Positions 1 to 8,372 of a stretch of DNA of 64,000 nt are shown here, piece after piece. Below the pieces are notes generated by a model that ran no database searches, was not told the DNA's origin, and saw only the letters and a list, made by a program, of their open reading frames with translations. Source of the DNA: Leptotrichia buccalis C-1013-b. Its GTDB lineage: Bacteria; Fusobacteriota; Fusobacteriia; Fusobacteriales; Leptotrichiaceae. Location of the stretch: positions 992,001-1,056,000 of the forward strand of contig NC_013192.1 of the NCBI RefSeq assembly GCF_000023905.1, read 5' to 3'. Both the position numbers and the translations under genes were made by a program. Every line of letters begins with the position of its first letter. Within the stretch, counting starts at the first letter, position 1.

Positions 1-742
1 ATTTTATTGGTGTCGCTACTGGATAAACTTCTGTCCCTGTTATTTTAAAATATGTTCTCTCTTCTTTTGTTCTTTTCCCAAATTGAGAATACTTTAAGTT
101 TGGTGTCTGTGTTGGCATATTCTTAAAAAATCCTACAAATACCTTATCTGAGTATGCCATTACTGGCTGTCCTGTATACGATGCTATTCTTTTTAAATAT
201 TCCCAGTCTGTTTCATTATACTGGATTGTCATTCTTGGTACTAACTGCATATCTTCACCAACATTTACAATTTTTCCATCATTTGTACCGTAATTCCCAT
301 TTATTTCCTCCGCTATCGCTGAATATGTTAATGTCGGATCTTGAAATGAACGGTATCTCGGTATTCTATCCAAAAGAATACTTTTTGAAATTGCTGTAAT
401 TTCTACTGTCAAGGCTCCTGCTGTAGTTTCATTTATTTGAAGTTCTTTTATTACTCCATTTAGAAATATTTTTTCTGTTGAATTTCCAGTATTATCAGCA
501 ATATTACTTCTTCCCAGTATTTTTATCTCCTTATCCCCTTTTCTGTCTATCAAGGCATCGTATAAACTTAACTGGTTTACTGAACCAATATACTTTATTT
601 TACCAATTGTATGTTCCCCTATCCTTGAATCAATTTCCAGTTTCATATCTCTCCAAAGTATCTGCTGTCCATCTATTTCTATTTTTATTCTTTCTGCCGA
701 AAAAAACTCCACTGGTTTTTGGTTGTTTAAATTATTATTCAT
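1..742 (-). CDS. VgrG/phage gpD-like spike protein, N-terminal part (cut by window edge)
   Basis: The reading frame starts at the ATG at 740-742 and runs off position 1, so only about 247 N-terminal residues are visible. The start region carries the signature KPVEFFSAERIKIEID, which the three complete spike genes of this window share. Spike proteins of this family (VgrG/gpD) form the needle tip of contractile injection systems and carry PAAR-tipped effectors. The nucleotide sequence aligns without gaps to 35085-35826 and is nearly identical to it, so this is a recent duplicate or a gene-conversion partner of that spike gene. The kinase gene lies immediately upstream (47 bases). The family is clear; the type of secretion system is inferred. 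Confidence 0.85.
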   Translation of the reverse strand, partial: MNNNLNNQKPVEFFSAERIKIEIDGQQILWRDMKLEIDSRIGEHTIGKIKYIGSVNQLSLYDALIDRKGDKEIKILGRSNIADNTGNSTEKIFLNGVIKELQINETTAGALTVEITAISKSILLDRIPRYRSFQDPTLTYSAIAEEINGNYGTNDGKIVNVGEDMQLVPRMTIQYNETDWEYLKRIASYTGQPVMAYSDKVFVGFFKNMPTQTPNLKYSQFGKRTKEERTYFKITGTEVYPVATPIK

Positions 743-788
743 TTCATATCACTTCTTTCTCTTTAAAAATTTTTTCTTCCATACATTT

Positions 789-1652
789 CTAAATGTCCTT
801 AAAATCTAATTTTTCAAATTCCGATTTCATTTCAACAACATTGTTAAATCTGCCCTTTATCTCTACTTCCATTCCCTTTTCAATAAATTTTCTTATATCC
901 TCACTTATATCTTCATCAAAAATCAATTCAGGATTATAGAATCTTTTTAATACTTCATCTGGTTTCTTTTTAGTTATCATAAAATATAGTAATGCCGAAA
1001 GGCTATATATATCCGTTCTTTCATCATTTTCAGCTTTTAATGAGTACATTTCAAGGGGAGAGTATCCGTCTGTTACTTTTATATATGTTCCATTTTTTTC
1101 ATCAAAATATATGCTTGATCCAAAATCTATTATTTTTATTTTATTTTTCTTATTGATTAATATATTTGAAGGCTTTACATCCCTATGAATTATTTTTTCG
1201 TTATGAATTTTTATAAATATATCTAAAATATCAAAATATATTTTTTTTATATCTTCACCTTTTACATTTTCTTCATTAAGTATATACTGTTTTAATGTTG
1301 GAAAATTAAAATATTCCTCGACAATATAAACTGTCTTATTTTCCTTAAAATAATCAAACAATTCAATTATTCTACTTTTAGAGTTTGAATCAAGTACATT
1401 ATGCAGATGTGCCAATATTTCCGCTTCCCTGTCAAAACTTTCCTTTACTTCCTTTAATCTATCCTCATATTTTTTAGTAAAAACTTCCTGATTCGCTCCC
1501 CTGATAACTAGCTGTGATGGAAAACATTCTTTTATAACATATCTTTTTTTCTTGTTAAATGTTAAATATACATTTGAAAAATCACTTTCTGCAATCACCT
1601 GTTTTATTTCATATTTATTTTTCAACTTATAATTTACTGGTAAATAATTCAT
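789..1652 (-). CDS. Ser/Thr protein kinase (PpkA-like, soluble)
   Basis: This 287-residue protein is a single eukaryotic-type kinase domain. It shows the catalytic lysine in YVIKE (about residue 41), the catalytic loop HRDVKPSN (about 155), the DFG metal motif, and an activation-segment end GYSPLEM. The glycine-rich loop is degenerate (IAESDFSNVYL). There is no transmembrane helix or sensory tail, unlike classical PpkA. With the PP2C-like gene just upstream and FHA genes further on, it completes a kinase/phosphatase/FHA set like the threonine-phosphorylation pathway that controls many type VI secretion systems. It ends with TAG. The kinase function is well supported; control of secretion is inferred from context. 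Confidence 0.9.
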   Translation of the reverse strand: MNYLPVNYKLKNKYEIKQVIAESDFSNVYLTFNKKKRYVIKECFPSQLVIRGANQEVFTKKYEDRLKEVKESFDREAEILAHLHNVLDSNSKSRIIELFDYFKENKTVYIVEEYFNFPTLKQYILNEENVKGEDIKKIYFDILDIFIKIHNEKIIHRDVKPSNILINKKNKIKIIDFGSSIYFDEKNGTYIKVTDGYSPLEMYSLKAENDERTDIYSLSALLYFMITKKKPDEVLKRFYNPELIFDEDISEDIRKFIEKGMEVEIKGRFNNVVEMKSEFEKLDFKDI

Positions 1653-1760
1653 AAAAACTCCTTTTTTCTAATATTAAATTTTTATTTAATTAATAAGTTT
1701 ATAATCAACCTTCTATATCTCGTTTTAAACTAAAATTACTATACAACAAAAATATTCTGA

Positions 1761-2936
1761 TTAAATAACATTTCCATTATTATCTCTTCCTAATTTTTTC
1801 CAATTCTGTCTAATTTCCTCATCAAGTGAATCATATGATTTTCTTGTTGTTCTAGGTTTTAATTTTGTTTTTGGTTTTACATTTGTATTGCTTTTCTCTC
1901 TTTTTGGCTGTTTTTTTACAGGATTAACAGGTGTGCTAATTTCTCTTTTTACTTCTGGAAGTTTCACTGCCTTGCTCTGATTTTCCTGTTCCAATTTTTC
2001 AATCTTTTTTTCTTCTTCATTTTGTGGCGGTAATACAGCTACTTTTTCCAATTTTTCTTCTACAACTGGTGCTGGAATTTGTGGTTGAAAATTTTCTGGC
2101 TTAACTAGTTCCACTATCTTTGTATTTTCTACTTTTTTATTTTTATTCTGTTCTTCTATAAGCTGCTGCTGTTTCTTCTGTTTTTCAGTTTTACTGTTAT
2201 AAATTGTTTTTCCTACTGCTGTAATAAAAAAGACAGTTATTAGTATTGGAAGTATGTAATTAAGCGGATTTACTCTTTCCATTACAGTAGTAGTTACTGG
2301 ATATTCTTCTTTTTCCAAATTTTCGACAAAAATAGACAAAAATGGTATCTCAATTTTTCTTTGTATCTCTATATTATTTACTTTCTGGCTCAATTCATTC
2401 TCAAAACCAAAACGGGTGCTATTTCTTATAAACATATCCAATATGTCATTTTCATTCACTATTTCCCAAAATGCCGATGTTCCTGATAATATATAATCAT
2501 ATTTTTTTAAATCTAGACTTACTATTGTATCTCCCTCAATTTCTTCAATTAATTCATTATCACGGAAAATCTTTACTTTTGAATTACCTATATTTCCCAC
2601 TATCATTTTATCATCTTCAGCTGCCACTATTGATGTTGAAAATTTACTGTAGTAATCCATATTTCTTTTAATTTTGCTTTCGATTATTTCTTTATTTGCC
2701 ACATTAAGAAGATGTGTCATATTATCTTCTGTCAGGCTATTATTTGAAAAGTATGCTTCAGCCACAGCTGTTACTGCAATTTTTGCGACATTTTCCTTCT
2801 TCTCAGTATCTTCCATTAATATCCAAAATCCTTTTTTCCCTTCTGGAATAAACGCAGAAAATGTATTTTCCTCTTGATCTGTATTATGGTGTTCTCTAAA
2901 AAAGTATGTTGAATATTTAGTTTTTGTTATTTGCAT
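1761..2936 (-). CDS. PP2C-like protein with membrane anchor, probably catalytically degenerate
   Basis: This 391-residue protein has an N-terminal PP2C-like domain (about 1-210), one transmembrane helix near residues 230-250, and a long Lys/Glu/Pro-rich tail. The PP2C strand motif is recognisable as GNIGNSKVKIF. The aspartates that bind metal in active enzymes are missing where DGMGG is expected: the sequence there reads ILMEDTEKK. A second PP2C-like protein at 15855-18239 keeps more of the motif (AADGYDEEAG). I infer that this is a pseudophosphatase or scaffold that balances the neighbouring kinase. The fold assignment is fairly sure; loss of activity is judged by eye. Confidence 0.75.
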   Translation of the reverse strand: MQITKTKYSTYFFREHHNTDQEENTFSAFIPEGKKGFWILMEDTEKKENVAKIAVTAVAEAYFSNNSLTEDNMTHLLNVANKEIIESKIKRNMDYYSKFSTSIVAAEDDKMIVGNIGNSKVKIFRDNELIEEIEGDTIVSLDLKKYDYILSGTSAFWEIVNENDILDMFIRNSTRFGFENELSQKVNNIEIQRKIEIPFLSIFVENLEKEEYPVTTTVMERVNPLNYILPILITVFFITAVGKTIYNSKTEKQKKQQQLIEEQNKNKKVENTKIVELVKPENFQPQIPAPVVEEKLEKVAVLPPQNEEEKKIEKLEQENQSKAVKLPEVKREISTPVNPVKKQPKREKSNTNVKPKTKLKPRTTRKSYDSLDEEIRQNWKKLGRDNNGNVI

Positions 2937-2957
2937 AATAGTTACCTTCCTTTAAAT

Positions 2958-3668
2958 TTAAAAAATTGACAATGATTCAATTGTCATTGTTTCCTCAATT
3001 CCTATTACTCCAAAATGATGTTCCCAATAAACTTTTGTTCTTAATCCCATTGGCAAAAATAACTTTGAAAGCAGTCTAAATTTTTTCCTGTTTTTTTCAT
3101 TTTTTTGGCTATTAATATAGATAACAAGTTTATCCTCTGAAACCTTATTATTGTATATTATCGAGTCAGGGTATATTTTCTTTATAATTTCCTCAAAAGC
3201 GTACATCCCGTTTGAATGTTTATACATGTCATTTATTGTGTTAGCAATATTTATTTTTTCTATCCTATCAAACTCTTTTATCAAATTCTGTATCTTACCC
3301 CCATATCTTCCTTCTTCCAAATCCTTAACTATTTTACGGTTTATTATAATCTTTTTATTCATCCCTTCATACAAGTCAAGTTTTGCCAATATATGCACCA
3401 TTACATTAAAAACTATCTTTCTAACTTCCTCATAATCTTTTTTTATATTTATATCAATAATATTTGACAAAATCTTATTAAATCTCAAAAATGGATTTAT
3501 CTCAATTTCCATCTCCTCATCAAAATAATTTATATCTTTGTCATTTATCTCCATATATGGCGAAATTTGCTTCGATAACACATATTTTATCTTATTTATA
3601 TCCTCCTCTTTCTGAAACATTTCATAAATAACATTCCATATATATTGATACTGTTTTTTATTATCCAT
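2958..3668 (-). CDS. Conserved hypothetical protein of the injection-system locus
   Basis: This 236-residue protein has no domain I recognise. It is rich in Ile, Lys and Glu, has no signal peptide or membrane segment, and ends in a hydrophobic beta-type stretch (HHFGVIGIEETMTIESLSIF). It lies 21 bases upstream of the PP2C-like gene and in the same orientation, so the two are probably co-transcribed with the kinase. A structural, baseplate-like or regulatory-complex role is possible from position alone. I cannot choose between them. Confidence 0.6.
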   Translation of the reverse strand: MDNKKQYQYIWNVIYEMFQKEEDINKIKYVLSKQISPYMEINDKDINYFDEEMEIEINPFLRFNKILSNIIDINIKKDYEEVRKIVFNVMVHILAKLDLYEGMNKKIIINRKIVKDLEEGRYGGKIQNLIKEFDRIEKINIANTINDMYKHSNGMYAFEEIIKKIYPDSIIYNNKVSEDKLVIYINSQKNEKNRKKFRLLSKLFLPMGLRTKVYWEHHFGVIGIEETMTIESLSIF

Positions 3669-3802
3669 TATATTCCATCTCCTTTACTTCTTTCTAAAAA
3701 TTTTCCTCTTATCTCTAATCTCTACAATAAACTTTTTCCAAATATTTTATAATTCTACTTTTCCCCATCTCTCTATTTCCATTCATCCACACTTTCTTAT
3801 TT

Positions 3803-5065
3803 CTATTTATCTTCTTTCATTCTTTTAAGAAAATATTTCTTTCTTAACTGCTGTGGCGTAAGTTTCTTTTCTTCTTCTATCTTTATTCTCTCATTTTCTT
3901 TCACATGTTCATCTTGAATAGATAATCCCATTGTATTACTAAATATTTTTAATACCTCTTCTATTTCATATTTTCCTTTTGTATCAAACGTTAACGTTTC
4001 AAGATAACTTTTCAAATACCATTTTATATACTCATATACTCTTTTTTTCAAATCAGTATCAAAATTCTCTATTCTTTCAATAAATTTTTTTAATGGAAAT
4101 ACATTTCCCTGCCCTAAAACTCCATTCCCAAAAAAACCTTCTTCACCTGTACTTAGCCAGTTTTGTATTTCAGTAAATTTCTTATCAGCTTCCAATTTAT
4201 CAATTTGTTCTTGTGTCAGTTCTGGTTTTGTTTCCTTAGACGATACAGATGTTTTAGTATTTTGAGAATCTAATATTTTATTTTCTTGTTCTTCAGTTTC
4301 TTTTTCTAATGAGTTTTCTAAATTATTTCCATAATATCTAGTAATATCAGTATAAGCATAATATTTTTTTATAACTTCATCTTCAGAATAAGTTGTTATA
4401 TATCTTAAATTCCCATTTTTATCATATGTTTTTACCTCATTTTCTAATAATCCCTCTTTATATTCTCCTTCCTCTTCTAACTCACCACTATCATAATATC
4501 TTAAATATTTCCCATGTTTTTTCCCATTATACATAAATCCTTCAAAAATCAAGTTCCTGTTCTCATCATAACCTTTTAAAATTTCTGTATTTCCATCCAA
4601 AAGTGGCTCTATCTCTCTTTCAACATTTCCATCTGGATAATAAAGTTTCCACGCACCTTTCATTTCTCCATTTATAAAATTACCCTCTTCTTTGATAACA
4701 CCAGTTGGATAATACCATTTCCAATGCCCAGCTTTTTCATCATTTTCAAGAAAACCATCTATTTGCAATATTCCTGTTTCATAATAAATTTTGTATGTTC
4801 CATTTCTTTTACCATTTTCTGAGTAATATTCCTCTATTTTTTCTTGTCCATTTGGATAATATTGTGTATTTTTTTTATATCTTTTACCATCTTTCAATTG
4901 CCCTCTTACTTGAATTCTTTCTTCATACCCGTATATTTCAATATGTCCAGTAAAAGGTTCTCCATCCTTATAAAAAACATCTTCTCCATCTTCATTTTTT
5001 TTAACTACAAATATTTCTCTTATATCATCTTCTGGATATATTTTCATTACTTTTATTATTTTCAT
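3803..5065 (-). CDS. YwqK/MORN-like repeat protein with extra C-terminal domain
   Basis: The ATG at 5063-5065 is the better start: the in-frame TTG at 5077 overlaps the GGAGG ribosome site. The protein (420 residues) carries repeated MORN-like units of the type YYPTGVIKEEGNFINGEMKG over roughly residues 50-250. Databases call this the YwqK family, sometimes labelled antitoxin. A charged linker and a separate helical C-terminal domain follow (about 320-415, containing TLTFDTKGKYEIEEVLKIF). That C-terminal domain is repeated as an isolated fragment at 15613-15795. A second YwqK-like gene lies at 10629. The position at the end of an immunity-gene run suggests a role with toxins or effector loading, but none is proven. 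It ends with TAG. Confidence 0.75.
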   Translation of the reverse strand: MKIIKVMKIYPEDDIREIFVVKKNEDGEDVFYKDGEPFTGHIEIYGYEERIQVRGQLKDGKRYKKNTQYYPNGQEKIEEYYSENGKRNGTYKIYYETGILQIDGFLENDEKAGHWKWYYPTGVIKEEGNFINGEMKGAWKLYYPDGNVEREIEPLLDGNTEILKGYDENRNLIFEGFMYNGKKHGKYLRYYDSGELEEEGEYKEGLLENEVKTYDKNGNLRYITTYSEDEVIKKYYAYTDITRYYGNNLENSLEKETEEQENKILDSQNTKTSVSSKETKPELTQEQIDKLEADKKFTEIQNWLSTGEEGFFGNGVLGQGNVFPLKKFIERIENFDTDLKKRVYEYIKWYLKSYLETLTFDTKGKYEIEEVLKIFSNTMGLSIQDEHVKENERIKIEEEKKLTPQQLRKKYFLKRMKEDK

Positions 5066-5080
5066 AATTTCCTCCAACTT

Positions 5081-5500
5081 TTAATGAAATCTATCAAATA
5101 AATTTTTTAAATCTATTACAGGCGGTTCCCTTCTTTCTTTATCTATTTTATTGTAATAATCTTCAAGCTCTTTTTCTACAACTTCTCTTTCAGTTTCAAA
5201 ATTTTCCATATTTTCCAAATAATAAATTAACAAATAATGAAAAAATTCTTCATGTGCATAAAAAACCTTCATTACTTCATCTTTTATCTCAGTTACTATA
5301 TACACTGCCTTTTCTAATATTTCCTCTTTCCAAATAATTTTTATTCTTATCTTTTTATTAAAAAAATATAACTCAGTTTCATCGCATATTTTTGAAACAA
5401 TATTAACAAAATTTTCTTTTTTCTCCATTACCATTAAAAACAAATCATGTTTATTCATTCCTAAATTTTCATAAAAATCTTCTATTATTAATTTTTCCAT
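5081..5500 (-). CDS. Immunity-like protein, shortest of three tandem paralogues
   Basis: This 139-residue protein shares its core with the next two genes upstream: an N-terminal NKHDLF motif and the block YAHEEFFHYLLIYYLEN, matched by YSYEELFHYMFSYYLEN and YTYEEFLHYFLTYYLEN in the paralogues. It lacks the C-terminal half of its neighbours. The core loosely resembles immunity proteins of the CdiI ribonuclease-immunity type. That likeness is from memory and weak. The tandem arrangement downstream of a PAAR-Hint-toxin gene supports an immunity-bank interpretation. The stop is only 15 bases from the YwqK-like gene start, so the two are probably co-transcribed. Confidence 0.6.
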   Translation of the reverse strand: MEKLIIEDFYENLGMNKHDLFLMVMEKKENFVNIVSKICDETELYFFNKKIRIKIIWKEEILEKAVYIVTEIKDEVMKVFYAHEEFFHYLLIYYLENMENFETEREVVEKELEDYYNKIDKERREPPVIDLKNLFDRFH

Positions 5501-5502
5501 AA

Positions 5503-6447
5503 TTATTCTCCTAACTCTTCTTTAAATTTTTCAAACATTCCTTTTATTTCATTGTCATTATAAATTTTTTCATAAGCATTTACTATTATTTCCAGTTCCT
5601 TAATAAAATCTTGCTTTGATATTTCTTCCATATTTGCAGTTATTCTTTTATTTTTATAAATTTCAAATTTTTTCTTTTCAGAATCACTGTATTGGGAATA
5701 ATAGAGATTTATATCGTTTTCTAAAAATTGGTTATAATATTCAATTTTTACATTTTTTTCAATAATTACAGCATAACTTTCCAAAATTTTATCAAACCCG
5801 CTGAAATAACCGTTTACTCTTATAAATTTTCTTTTTCCTTTTAAAAATTCCAATAATATATTTTTATTCATTAAATATGAAAAAAACTTTTTTGCAATAT
5901 TAATACTAAAATAACTTATATGCTTTTCAATTTGAATATCATAGTTATATTCTATCAAAAAATTTCTTAACTTATCCCTTTTCAAAATTTTTTCTATATT
6001 TAAGTTTAATTTATATTTTTTATTATTGTTTATTTCTTCAATATATCTCTGAAAAGAATTTTCTATTTTATTCAAAATATCAGCAAAACAACAGATATTT
6101 TCCAAATAGTAACTAAACATATAATGAAACAGTTCTTCATAACTATAATAAATTTTTATTTCCCTGTCATTAAAATATTGAACAATGTACAAATCTCTCT
6201 CATCTTCTTCCATTTCATACCAATAATTCACTAATCCTATTCCCAAAAACTCATTGGAAAAAAATGGTTCTTCATCATTATTATTATACAAGTAATCCAA
6301 TAAATCAGCAAAACTTCCTATTTCATCAACTGTATAAACTAATAAATCATACTTATTCTTGTCTATTAAATCTGTTGTTCCTATTTCAGTAACTTGATTA
6401 AAAAGATTTTTCTTTACTTTTAATAATTTATTTTTAAATATATTCAT
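5503..6447 (-). CDS. Immunity-like protein, second of three tandem paralogues
   Basis: This 314-residue soluble protein has an N-terminal half that carries the shared motifs (NKYDLLVYTVDEIG, YSYEELFHYMFSYYLEN). Its C-terminal half ends in EIKGMFEKFKEELGE, almost the same as the end of the gene at 6481. It is separated by 2 bases from the short paralogue downstream and by 33 bases from the long one upstream. A strongly similar C-terminus combined with more divergent middles is typical of tandem duplication followed by diversification. The immunity function is inferred from context; it could also be an effector-binding accessory protein. Confidence 0.6.
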   Translation of the reverse strand: MNIFKNKLLKVKKNLFNQVTEIGTTDLIDKNKYDLLVYTVDEIGSFADLLDYLYNNNDEEPFFSNEFLGIGLVNYWYEMEEDERDLYIVQYFNDREIKIYYSYEELFHYMFSYYLENICCFADILNKIENSFQRYIEEINNNKKYKLNLNIEKILKRDKLRNFLIEYNYDIQIEKHISYFSINIAKKFFSYLMNKNILLEFLKGKRKFIRVNGYFSGFDKILESYAVIIEKNVKIEYYNQFLENDINLYYSQYSDSEKKKFEIYKNKRITANMEEISKQDFIKELEIIVNAYEKIYNDNEIKGMFEKFKEELGE

Positions 6448-6480
6448 TATATTTCTTTTCCTTTATCAGTTTCAATACAA

Positions 6481-7485
6481 CTATTCTCCCAACTCTTCCT
6501 TAAATTTTTCAAACATTCCTTTTACTTCATTATCCTTATAAATTTCTCCGTAAGCATTCACTACTATTTTAAGTTCCTTGATAAAATTCTGTTTTGATAC
6601 AACTTCTACATTCATTTTATCCCTTGTCCCTTTAAATCTTTCTTTTACAAATTTATCGGTTTCTTCTTTTGTTACAAAATTTCCAGCGTATTCTTCTGAC
6701 AAAATATCGGAAATGTTATATGCACGATATGTTATTCCTAATTTATCAATTACATTACGATATTTTCCTAAATCAATTTCAGTATAATAATTTATTGAAA
6801 TGTCTTTTTCTATTTTAATATTGTATCCCTCACTATATCCTCTATCTCCAAAATAATATGCCACTCCTATCTTAAATTCTCTTCTACCTTGAAAAAATTT
6901 TTTCAATATATCTTTTCCAAGCAAATAAGACATAAATTTCTTTAATATATTTATATCCCAATAGTTTATGTATTCATTATAGTGATTTATAAAACCATAT
7001 AAATATTTATTTTCTTCAATATTATACTCTAACAAAAAATTTCTAAGTTTATCTTTTTTGAATATGTCCATCACATTTAATCTTATTTTATATTCTTTAG
7101 CATTGTCTATATGCCTTGTATAATTTAAAAATTCTTGTTCAATAAAACTTATCATATTTGCATAACAATGTATATTTTCCAGATAATAAGTTAAAAAATA
7201 ATGTAAAAACTCTTCGTATGTATAGTAAACTCTTATTTCATTTGCATCACCTCTTATGTTTCTATGAAACTTTGAAATATATGTTGCAGTTTCATCATTA
7301 TCATTCCAGCCACTATTTATTTTAAATCCTAAATATTCATCACTGTCATATCCTGTATTATCCAAATAAAAACCCGATATTATAACTGGAAAATCCCCTA
7401 TTTCATTTATCATTGTTGTAAAAAGATCATATTTATTCATTTTAAATTCTTGATTAATATTTTCTCTTAATTTTTTTATACTCAT
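6481..7485 (-). CDS. Immunity-like protein, third of three tandem paralogues
   Basis: This 334-residue protein is homologous over its whole length to the gene at 5503. It contains MNKYDLFTTMINEIG and YTYEEFLHYFLTYYLEN, and ends GMFEKFKEELGE. It stops with TAG where the paralogue stops with TAA. That shows TAG is a genuine stop codon in this genome. There is no signal peptide, so it should act in the cytoplasm, which fits immunity to a nuclease-type toxin. The gene starts 20 bases downstream of the DUF4926-like gene, within one run of genes that begins at the toxin. Confidence 0.6.
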   Translation of the reverse strand: MSIKKLRENINQEFKMNKYDLFTTMINEIGDFPVIISGFYLDNTGYDSDEYLGFKINSGWNDNDETATYISKFHRNIRGDANEIRVYYTYEEFLHYFLTYYLENIHCYANMISFIEQEFLNYTRHIDNAKEYKIRLNVMDIFKKDKLRNFLLEYNIEENKYLYGFINHYNEYINYWDINILKKFMSYLLGKDILKKFFQGRREFKIGVAYYFGDRGYSEGYNIKIEKDISINYYTEIDLGKYRNVIDKLGITYRAYNISDILSEEYAGNFVTKEETDKFVKERFKGTRDKMNVEVVSKQNFIKELKIVVNAYGEIYKDNEVKGMFEKFKEELGE

Positions 7486-7505
7486 TTTTTTCCTATTATA
7501 TTTTT

Positions 7506-7736
7506 TTATTTTATTCTTTCAAAATTTTGTTCATTAACTATTAAAATTTCTAAAGTTTCCTCATTTTCAATAAATTCAACCATATAATCATTTGGAAATT
7601 CAGAAAATACCATTACTACTGCTCCTACTGTATTCTTTTTAACTTTTTCTGATAAATCAATTTTTGATTTTACTACACCGTATTCATTTAACATAAAAAA
7701 ACTCCCTTCATTATTTTTTATGTACCTTGTTGACAT
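7506..7736 (-). CDS. DUF4926-like small protein
   Basis: This 76-residue protein has the pattern of the DUF4926 family: an N-terminal block on maintaining an open or closed strand (LNEYGVVKSKIDL), a central KNTVGAVVMVFSE, and DYMVEFIENE followed by a hydrophobic strand. Such small beta-rich proteins are common next to polymorphic toxins and are often suspected immunity proteins. It starts 1 base after the stop of the gene at 7738. The family assignment is by pattern recall only; function is inferred from neighbours. Confidence 0.6.
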   Translation of the reverse strand: MSTRYIKNNEGSFFMLNEYGVVKSKIDLSEKVKKNTVGAVVMVFSEFPNDYMVEFIENEETLEILIVNEQNFERIK

Positions 7737-7737
7737 A

Positions 7738-8365
7738 TTATTCTCCTTCTATTTTCATTTTTTCAATTTCATTTTTTAATTTTCCTAATGAATTTAAATA
7801 TTCTAAATATTGTTTCCCTATTTTTTCATTTGTTTTCATCCATTCTTTTATATCTGAATTTTCTTGTATTTTTTTATTTTTTATTTTCAACAAAAATTTT
7901 AAATATTTTTCTCCTATTTTTATATTTTCCATTATACGTCTGTGAGTATCATCAACTAATTGTTTATCTTCTTCATCCAATTCATTACTATTCCATATAA
8001 TTTGATTTTTAAAAATTTCTTATTTCATTTGGATAATAATAAACTGATATAAAAGCTGTTATCACTCCTTCGCTATCTCTACCAATAAAATTTTCATCTA
8101 GCCATTCATCTTTAACTTCACTTAAAACTTCATAAATATACCCTTCAAATCCTATTTCTTTTATATTGTCAAAATATCCTTCTGCATACTCAGAATTATA
8201 ATTAGATTCACTTTGCTCTAAGTATCTCCCTTTAATCTTTATATTTTTATTTTCCCATATAAATTCTAAAATTTCGTCATCGTCTTCTCTTTTTGATAAA
8301 AATTCATATAAATTATCTATTATATCAATTTGTTCTCCGTACCACTGTAACATTTTTTTCTCCAT
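7738..8365 (-). pseudogene. Candidate immunity gene for the type 50 toxin, split by a +1 frameshift
   Basis: Two open frames appear to be one gene. The upstream part starts best at the ATG at 8363-8365 (MEKKMLQWYGEQ) and stops at 8009 after YYYPNEIRNF. The downstream part is open in the next frame from before 8009 to 7738. It has no ATG start of its own; only an internal TTG at 7978-7980 is available. The shift falls at a T5A5 tract (8006-8015). Removing one base there would give one protein of about 210 residues. The gene lies directly behind the toxin gene and its start overlaps nothing essential, which is the usual place for immunity. Acidic composition (many Asp/Glu) also fits. Two independent small genes are the alternative reading. 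Confidence 0.5.
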
Positions 8366-8372
8366 TCTTGTT

